DNA of 64,000 nt from Hydractinia echinata (taxonomy: Eukaryota > Cnidaria > Hydrozoa > Anthoathecata > Hydractiniidae), in NCBI GenBank assembly GCA_030067915.1, contig JASGCC010000267.1, forward strand, positions 1 to 64,000. Reading direction: 5' to 3'. The position numbers and the translations under genes are program-made. The stretch's first letter is position 1, and every line of letters starts with the position of its first letter. This document shows, in pieces, positions 25,901-34,900 of this stretch. Below the pieces are notes generated by a model. The model made no database searches. It was not told where the DNA came from and saw only the letters and a program-made list of their open reading frames with translations.

Positions 25901-28900
25901 CCATTTTGGAACGATACTTTCGTTCGTACATCGCCACCCCCACTGACATGGATCACGAGCATCATGTATTGGAAGCAAACACTGTTGCCATTTACTCGAT
26001 TGAAGAGCAGATCTTAAAATATGTTGAACCAGTGCTTGTTGTGTCGGCGGAATGTTTTCGATTGGCCGACTGTCTCGACTAAACAGAATTTTCCTTGCTT
26101 CGTTGACACTTGAAGCGTTGCACGTCTTGGAATACAGGTAAACAACGTATTTCTCTATTACCTCCATTTCAAGGTCGGTGATGTCATCTGGAAAGTCTAT
26201 CAGTGACAGTCTTGTGAAGACTGGTGTAACTTCTTTATCCAATACATTCCATGTGTCAAAAAAAGCTTTCTTTCCTTTCCCAGACATAGAAGATGTGGTA
26301 TCGCAGCCACTGAACGCATGGAAGAACGGAAGGGCATACGCTTTATCTGGACCGAGGCTCCGTGCTACTTCGTGTATTGGAATGAATTTTAAAGACTTTC
26401 CGGCTCCAAACTCTATCCACAATTCTTCAACTTGAAGTTTAAAGAAAACAGCGATACCAATTATGACAACATCACTGTCCACTGTCTTGATAATCGTAAT
26501 AATGAAACGGTTGTACTCACCAGATGACAAAGCTTGTTTCAAATGCACAACTATACGTTCATCAGCTTCTTCGAAGTTACAGGGCATTAAAGTGCTTGCA
26601 TCGATGACTCTGTTTGAAACGACACTTTCTCCGACAGTTGCTACCACCACCTTGTCTTGAATTTTGCTAACCAAAAGTTTTGATAAAAACGTGAACAATT
26701 CACTTTTATTTGAGCTGCAGCGGAGAAAGGTCTGCCAGTTAGTCGGTAGGATACCATTTTCCGCCACTTTTCGTCGAACCCCAGCTCCACGTTTTTCTCT
26801 GGTACAAAGCTTTAGACTGTTGTCAAAGTACCTGTCCCAAACCAGATCCAGGCGATTGGCATTTCTGAAGAGATGGCGAATATAAGGGATGAAGGTTTGG
26901 ATGGCGTAATCTTTGAACGTTTTCCCCGAACTCGGACGAAGCATGTTGATAATAGCTGCCCCATCGATAACTTTCGCGTCTACGTTGGGAGATTCAGAAA
27001 TATCTTTGTCGCACTGTAAACAAGTAAGAATTTCTGACTTTTTCTTGGGAAGTTTTAATGTGCCATTTGCTGAAAACGACGGTGGGGTTGCTTGGTTCTT
27101 GTGAGAGAAAAACGTTTCCAAGTCACCATCCCTTGTTTGGCATGCAAAGAAAAGCCTTGAAAATAAATCAACGTTGTTTTTCGTCATCTTTTTTTTAATT
27201 GCTTCTGCGCTTTACTTAAATCTCTCTTTTGTTTTGTATAAAGGTGAAATTTATTTTTTGTGATCGTGTCAGATATCGGTACTTTCTGATGAACAACTCG
27301 ATTTTCCCAGTATGTTTTGAATTGATCTTGACCAGCTTCTTCGATCTTGAATACGTTTTGGGTGTTGGTTTCATCCATAACAATGTTTGTACCAAGTGAT
27401 ACCAAGTCTTGGCTGTTATCCAGAAACGGGTTACCAAGTTCAGCAAAGGATGTCTCAAATTTGGAAACATCTCCTTGAAACTTCACTTGTGCAGCGGCTG
27501 TTGCATCATGATGTTCTTCAATGGCATTTAAGACGCTGTCGTTTTCTTCTAAATATTCAAACTTCTCAAGCAAGCGAGCAATTTCTGGGCCAATAACAAC
27601 CCATCTCTTTAAGCTGTTGTCGTTTTCTGTCGAACCAATTGCACCACCAACACCCTTAATTTTGCTATTCAACTGCTCATGGTTATGATCCAGACCAATC
27701 TTTGAAAACTTTTTGTTTGTCTTTTGTACAGCAAATTTTCCATCGAAAAAGTGTGCTTTCATCTCTCCATTAAGATTCATCATACATCTAATATGAATCG
27801 GTAGCCAACGAGCGTAATTGTGGTGGTTAAGAGCAAACATCCAAGGTGCTATTAACTGGAGTGTTTCCACATATCTGTTGAAATCGGCAGACCTAATCGA
27901 CTTCACAAACTGGAGGAGGATTAACTCGAGCTTCAAGGTCAAATTCCAATTCTTTTCAATCCATTCTATTTCTGTTAGCTCTTCACCTGGGTTTTCTTCA
28001 ACAAATACAATGTACAAGCTGTAACTTGATGAAGGTAACAACAAAGCATGATGTTTGAAGATGCAGTCAACATTGCATTTGCTTTCTCTGCGTATTTCAA
28101 AGCAGCAGCAAGGTCATCTTTAAACGATATGAAAATCTCTTTGTTATGCGGAACAGCTTGAAGATTTTCGTTCTTCTTAAGTGGTTTTTCTTTCAAACGG
28201 GTGGCGTTGACACTTACAAATTCCACATTCAGACTTTCTAGCACATCACAATAATAACGCCTAACTTCGGAAAGTTTCACGTACAACGCAACGAGTAGGC
28301 TTGTTTGAAGTATTTCTTCGATATACTGTACCGATTCTAATAATGCTATCTCCTCTAAGTCTTTTTGTTTGTCTTTGTTTGTTTTGCATTTGGAATTTAT
28401 GAACTTTCTGTACGCGTTAGTAAATGTTGTCATGCATTTATGATGATAACACGAATCTATCGATATCATATCTCCCTCTGATAATTTGATGATTAGTTTT
28501 TCGTTCTTCATTTCCGTGGCACACTTTCTAATCATGGTGTCCCTGTTTACAGTTGTCACGCGATGCAAAGGGAGCAATCCTTGGGGTGGTTGTAAGCCAT
28601 CTTCTTGGAAGTACCCCATCTCTTCACAGAAAAAGCAAATTCGGGATTTTAGCTGTGTTTCAGGGGGTAAGGATTTACGAGTTACTTTTCGAGGTGGACT
28701 CGTTAGTTCTGGATTGTCTTCTTGTCTCAATGACCACTGAATTGCTCTTTTTAACCTGGAAAAAGTTAAAAGTTCTTCAAAGGGGAAATCTTACTGTAGT
28801 AGCTTCAACAAAAAAAGACACAACATCGCTCTACCCGAGTTATATAATATTGATTATTCTTACTTTGAGTTCGACATTTCCAATGCACAGGTTTTATGCC

Positions 28901-31900
28901 ATTTTCCTTTATGTTCCTTAATCTTTGTTAATATTCCTTCACCAGAGTCAAGCGTGTCAAATGATTCGAGTAAGTTCTTTGGAAAGGAAATACAATTATG
29001 TCTCGAAAAGCGTAGATGTTTTCCACCAGCTTTGCATGTCCGCAGACTTCATTGTTTTTATTATTTAATGGATCGACGAGAGACGAATTATTTTTAACTT
29101 GTTGACATAAAATGCATTTACTCCAATCCATAAATTTTATTTAAAAATATTATCATTAAACTGCAAAGTAAAATATAAAATATAATAAAACACCATTTTC
29201 ACAACACAACAGAACACAAGAAATAGACAACTTTCGAATGTTTTTTATTAACATAGAACGAAATGTAACGTTTTGTTTGAAAAAACAGACAAATGTTTTG
29301 ATCATGTTATAAATATTATGGTCAATATCTCAAGATGACTTTATTTTAAGCACAATAATGAAAAATGCCTAAAATTTTATTCTCTTTCGAATGATATCAA
29401 AATTAACATGATTTGACAAAAAAAAATATGGGTCATTTTGGGACCAAATGACGTCACTATGACGTCATCAAGGAGTCAAAATTTTGGGCACCACTTCTAA
29501 ATTGATTCTCTTCATACCAAAGAAGGTCCATGCAAAGTTTGACACTTTATTCACAAAATGAACAATTCCATCATAATGTTGGCCTTAGCGACTGTACTAC
29601 TACTAACTTTCTCATTCGTAATAATTATAGAAACCAACCCATTCTGGTATACATATGAAACTTCCGAATAGATCAGTAAAGATTTTATATACATGGAAAC
29701 CTTTTTTTTCATAGTTTGCATACATTAATTGTTCCAAAATCATTCCAACGAGAAATTGCAGTCTAAGAACTTCGTTTCATTTTATACCCTCCTAACTAAA
29801 TTTAACTTAACAATTTTTTAGTAAATTCTAATTTATATCAGCGTACCATGTTGCAGAGGCTGCCAAAATCCATGCTAATCGTTCCTTTTCAGATTCACAT
29901 CCAAAGAGAAATTGACGTTGATCATCTGTTGGAATTCCAATGGTGAAACAAAACTAAAAGAAACAAGTGAAACTTCAATGTACCTACCTGGATTTAAAAC
30001 ATCAGAAAAAACTAATAATCCAATCCTCAAAAAAGTTTGAAAATCCGTATTTTTAAACGGTTTTGACTCATTCTGTCCACAACAAAATTCCTAATAAACC
30101 AACTTTGTCACATTTGAGGGTCAATTGTTTTCTATTTTTGTGCAAAAACTCAGAATAAAATAACGATTCAATCCTTAGAAATGTCCTAAAAACCATATTT
30201 CAGGACAGTTTTGCTCATTTTGTGCATAAATCCACTATTCTTGAGCCAATAAGATTTTTTTATCAGAAAACTGACTTTGTCACATTCGAGATTCTATTGT
30301 TCCCTGTCATTGTGTAAAAAATCAGAAAAACCTAATGATCCAATCCTGAGAAATGTGATAGAAACTATATTTTTGAACCATTTTGGCTCATTTTGTGCAA
30401 AAATCTGCCATTTTTGATCCCGTAAGATTTTTTCTGAAAAAATTGACTTTGTCACATTCGGAGGGTCTATTGTTCTCTATCTTTGTGCAAAAAATCAAAA
30501 AAAATAATGATCCAATTCTGAGAAAAGCTGGTAACGGACACATGGACAGAGGTCATTTTATAGGTCCTCACCTGTACCAGGTAAGTTTAAAAATCTCTAT
30601 AATAATACAGAGACTGTGTCCGTCTGTCTGTCTGTAACAGGCAAAGTGGATGTGTTCATTTTCCTTTGATGTAGCCGAAAAAGTTATGTCTTAAATGTTA
30701 AATTTTCTGACGTTACGGCGTAACGTCAATATCACTACTTTAACGTCAATATCTTTTATTAAATTAATGAAGCCATTACAGTGCACTTAAAACTTTGAGG
30801 CCAAATAACTTGGAAAACGAGGTGGTGACGTCAATGATTTTTCACCGCGTGGGTAACTAGGGACCACCTGGGACCAATTTGGGTAAGTTTCCCAAACCTG
30901 GGTCCCCAAATCCGTTTCGGAATGGACGGGTTGATGACGTCATCAAAAAACCTTTAAACCCCAATATCTCTGCAACCGTTTGTCAAAAGTACATGATCCA
31001 ATACATTTTCTTGATCAGCGTTTCAAGATCTATACTATGAAGGGAACAGGTATACAAATTTCTAAAAAAATAATTGGGGGTTTTGACAGGCCATTGCTGA
31101 CGTCAGCAAAGATTTTAAACCCTTATATCTCATTAACCGTTCATCAAAAGCACATGATCATATACATTTTCTTGATTAGCAGTTTAATCTCTACACAAGA
31201 GAGGCAACGTGGAAACAAGGTTCTAACTTTTTTTGTGGATGGGTTGCTGACGTCATCAAAATTCAAATGACGCTTTTTTTAATTTTTATCCTGCCTCAGT
31301 GGATTTTTCAACTTTTCACAGAAATATATTTTTATAAAGGAGCATGCGAACAACAATTAAGTCAATACTGTTGCCATACAAATTTGATTTTCTAATAACA
31401 TTTGTTTCTTAAAATTATTTTAAATCGTATGGCAGGCCACAAAATTTGGGGGTAATGATCGCTTTGTTACCTTGTCATTATCCTAATTTTTAAATATTGT
31501 GAATGATTTAGGGTTTACTTGTACCAGTCATTTTTTACAGAAATAACATAATTCCTTTTTGATCTTTTTTACCTTACAATCCATAAACTAAAACTAATAG
31601 TCACTTGTCTGAAGTGATTCTTCTTCTTTTTCCCAGTCAGGATGCGAGCACGTACACAGAACTTTGTAAAAAATTGGCCATTCATCTATCGTTACCCTAA
31701 CAACGGAATGGTGTGAACAAAGATTTGTTTGCCCAACCCTGTGAATCCAAAGTACTGAAAGTTGACTCGAAGCCAAAGGCAGGCAAAATTTTGCCAACCC
31801 ACAACAAAAATGAGGTAGGCAAAGCCGATTTAGAGGCACTTTAGAGCAACCTCGAACCCAGGGCCTGTAGCGTTTTTTTATATGAGGATGAAACGCGTAT

Positions 31901-34900
31901 GAGGCCCTGGTACAACAGACTTAAAATTCGCCCAAAATTAAGCATGCAGAGAAAAGTAATGTATGCGTGACGTTTCAATCAAAGATGGTGTTTTAGTGGC
32001 GTGAATTTGTAAAGTGTTTTGCTGAGTTTTTGTAGCTAGAGGTACCAAGCTATACACCGTACAATTCCAGAATAGATACAACCCTTAGTGAATTTCTAGT
32101 CATTTTGTGGTGTATCATACATGTAGTAAAAACTACAGCACTTATAAATATTATAGAATAATTTACACCAGCTGCAAAAATAACAGATGAAAGGATGGAC
32201 ACCACTTAAGCAGTGTTGGAGAAAATTCAGAGATCTTTAGAGGGCCGAAATTTTCCTGACCATAACAAGTCAATTTATTTATTTATTTATTTATTCGCGA
32301 ATATTTATACAGGATAAAAAACTTCAGTTTCTAAATACATATTTACAAAATATTTTATATAAAAAAACTGTTATCAGTGTTTGTCCTGTTATAAGCTTAA
32401 AAATAAAACATAAACAGCATAAAGGTAGAAAAGACTAAAATGGTAAATTAAAGGGTAAAATAGGTAAGAATACTGAAAAAACATTACGAATGAGATCTGG
32501 AAAAAGACAGTGAATTGTGGAAATTAACTCCAGATAAACTCGGGAAAAATTTAGTTATGAATGTTTAGAGTCAATAGTATGAGGACAAGGACGTCATTGG
32601 ACTTTTATCAAAAGCATATGGAAAATCTTTAATTTTTCAACTGTTAGCTAGCTACCAAATGCAATTATTAAAGATCCAGTGAATTTTCCTGAAGATGTAG
32701 CTATAGGAATGACTTGATACATTTTACGTGGTTTAATCTTTGAGAAGAATGCTGTACAGATGTTGTTCGAGGATCTCTGTCTTAACAATAAAATAGAAGA
32801 TGTGTTGTCATCATTTGTATTGGATGGTCATTATTGGGGCAATTTCGAGTTAATGAAATTAGAAATTTATCAAAAAATGTCAAAGCTTGTGTTATTGACG
32901 AGGCTTACTGCTTTAACACCTGTTTTGTACTTTATATATATATATAGCTATATGACCAATTACTTATACTTACTTATACTTAAGAATATCTATAACAACC
33001 GGATAACAGGAAAAACAGTGACTAGAATGAAACATATTATATTTGGAATAAGAACCTTAACAGAAATCTCTCAATCCAAACAGAAAAAATGTATACCGCA
33101 GAAAAAAGGGAAAAGCTGGCAAGGAAGAAATATTGCAGATTAAGGTTATAAAAAATAACTTATTAAACAAACAAGTATATACATTAAAAACATAACAACA
33201 TCTAGCAATTGTTCAATTGTGAACTTCACACACCACAAACAAAGACCATGTAAAACCAAATTATTTTTGAAGTTGCAAAAGAAGATCTGACGTTTGGGTT
33301 ATTATAGCAACCTCTGCTCTTGGCATAGGAGTTTATGCACCATTATCAAACAAATCTACCATATAAGTCCACCAAGTACCATTGAAGACCATTGAATGTA
33401 TATATATGCAGCAATTTGGACAGTCTGGTCGATGAGGGCAAGAAGCATTGGCAAGATTATATTATACTGGACATAATATCAGCACTAGGTGTTTAAAACA
33501 AAATGACATTAATGAGTTTTTGGTGATGATATAACGCTCTTTACAATGTAATTTTTCTGAAAGCTTATTTGAGCAATCTGGCGGAAAATCTTTAATTGTC
33601 TTTCACATTTACGACAGTATTAGTTTGCATAATTGCGATATTTGAGGTTCCAATACTTCCGAAAATTTCACTAAACCGTTTTAAGTTTGTTTCAGCATGA
33701 AGCCTACGTACTTCAACACACCCACCATAAACTTTATGTGTTGTGATATTTTCTTTCTCATTGCCTAAAAACAATATGTTATATAGTTGTGATTTCTTGT
33801 ATATATATATTTATTTTTATTTATATATACAGCTAGCTATACTTTATTCCCTAATTTATTTCCATTTATTTTTCAATACTTTAGCTAGTATTTTGTCCCA
33901 AAAGTTTGTGAAAAGATATCTCTTGACACATGTGGCATTTTAAGAAAAATTGGTTGTCATTGTTGTGTTTGTGCATCTTTAAGCCAACAGCATCTAGCCA
34001 GTTAGTCAGCTTACACACTACAGAGTTTCATCTGTACGAAGTTTTTCTTTACTTTTTAGCATATGAAAACAAAAATAAAATTTTCAGTTTTTTTAAAATT
34101 AAGTATTGTGTCCCAACAAAAGGTTGCAGGACAGGATGTTCGTCGCACTAATCCATTTGAGTTGTCGCCTTTTTCACCATCAGTAAGGAAACAAAAGTAA
34201 TGTTTAAAAATTTTGAACAGCTTTGATAAATTTGTAAACGATGCAAGGAAGTCAAAAATAACGTGAATATAAATATTTTCTTCATAAACAAGTAACCAAA
34301 ATCTTCGTAATGCTTATCGCCATATTTGTTGTTGATAAAAAAATGCAGTGCTTGCAAAAAAACTTCTGCATTAATTAACTTTCTAACATAATTTAAAAAA
34401 GCCGTACACGCAATCTCATTGGTTGAGTAAATCTGTTGTACCAGGGCCTCGTACGCGTTTCATCCTCATATCAAAAAACGCTACAGGCCCTGGGTTCGAG
34501 GTTGACTTTAGAGGTCTGCACGTTATATTCTCCTTTACTCTGATAATTTAATTAAAAATTTTCCTTAACAATATCTTTTGCAGACGTGTTATTTTTATAA
34601 CAGGTGATACTTTTATAAACTTTTGTTCTGATTTTGGCAACTCATTTCTTGTTGCTTCTAACATCTGAAAGTTTTGCAAAACAAAAGCGTCACTTCGTTG
34701 TCAGTGTTCGTTTCAAATCCCAAGCAAGAAAATTTTTGACTACTTTTTTTATGAACCGGCATGTCTTTGTTTTCAAATTAATGTTTTGTTTGAAAAATGA
34801 AGAGCTTTCTTTGTCAATAATTATATGGGCTTCTTCTGAGAGTTTTTTTCAATTGTAACATTTTTGTTTCGTTATATAATTTTCTCGATCAGCGGCAGTG

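Larger units (their letters stand above)
25143..29605 (-). mobile_element. DNA transposon with about 250 bp terminal inverted repeats and a CXC-domain transposase
   Basis: The sequence 25,165-25,425 is repeated in inverted orientation at about 29,310-29,565 with few differences. Shared blocks include ATTGTTCATTTTGTGAATAA, AAGTGGTGCCCAAAATT and the palindromic ATGACGTCATAGTGACGTCA. The similarity becomes patchy outward through AGTAG...YTAAGG, so the outer limits are approximate. TTAA flanks the left candidate end and CTAA the right, which may be a worn TTAA target duplication. Between the repeats lies one minus-strand gene. The whole block sits in RasGRF intron 2, in the same transcriptional orientation. 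The repeats and gene together define an element I cannot name. Confidence 0.85.
31847..34504. mobile_element. 2,658 bp TIR element with 9 bp target duplication and RecQ-like remnants
   Basis: The left end CAACCTCGAACCCAGGGCC continues for about 70 bases and reappears inverted at 34,436-34,504 with only three or so differences. ACTTTAGAG directly flanks both ends (31,838-31,846 and 34,505-34,513), a perfect 9-base target duplication. Inside are a decayed RecQ-like helicase on the plus strand, part of a LINE 3' tail and a short minus-strand frame. A 9-base duplication fits Mutator-like or some less-known superfamilies; Academ-type elements are known to carry superfamily 2 helicases, but I cannot assign the family. 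The element lies in RasGRF intron 1. Confidence 0.88.

Noticed and set aside
25879..26885. Plus-strand frames of 63-85 codons within the CXC transposon
   Set aside because: Antisense shadows of the transposase frame, with no recognisable domain.
32760..33143. 127-codon plus-strand frame taken as a gene
   Set aside because: It overlaps the decayed RecQ-like sequence in a different frame and itself shows no domain.
34430..34510. tRNA-like GGTTCGAGGTT box
   Set aside because: It resembles a tRNA T-arm, but it is the terminal inverted repeat of the 31,847-34,504 element; no cloverleaf can be drawn around it.
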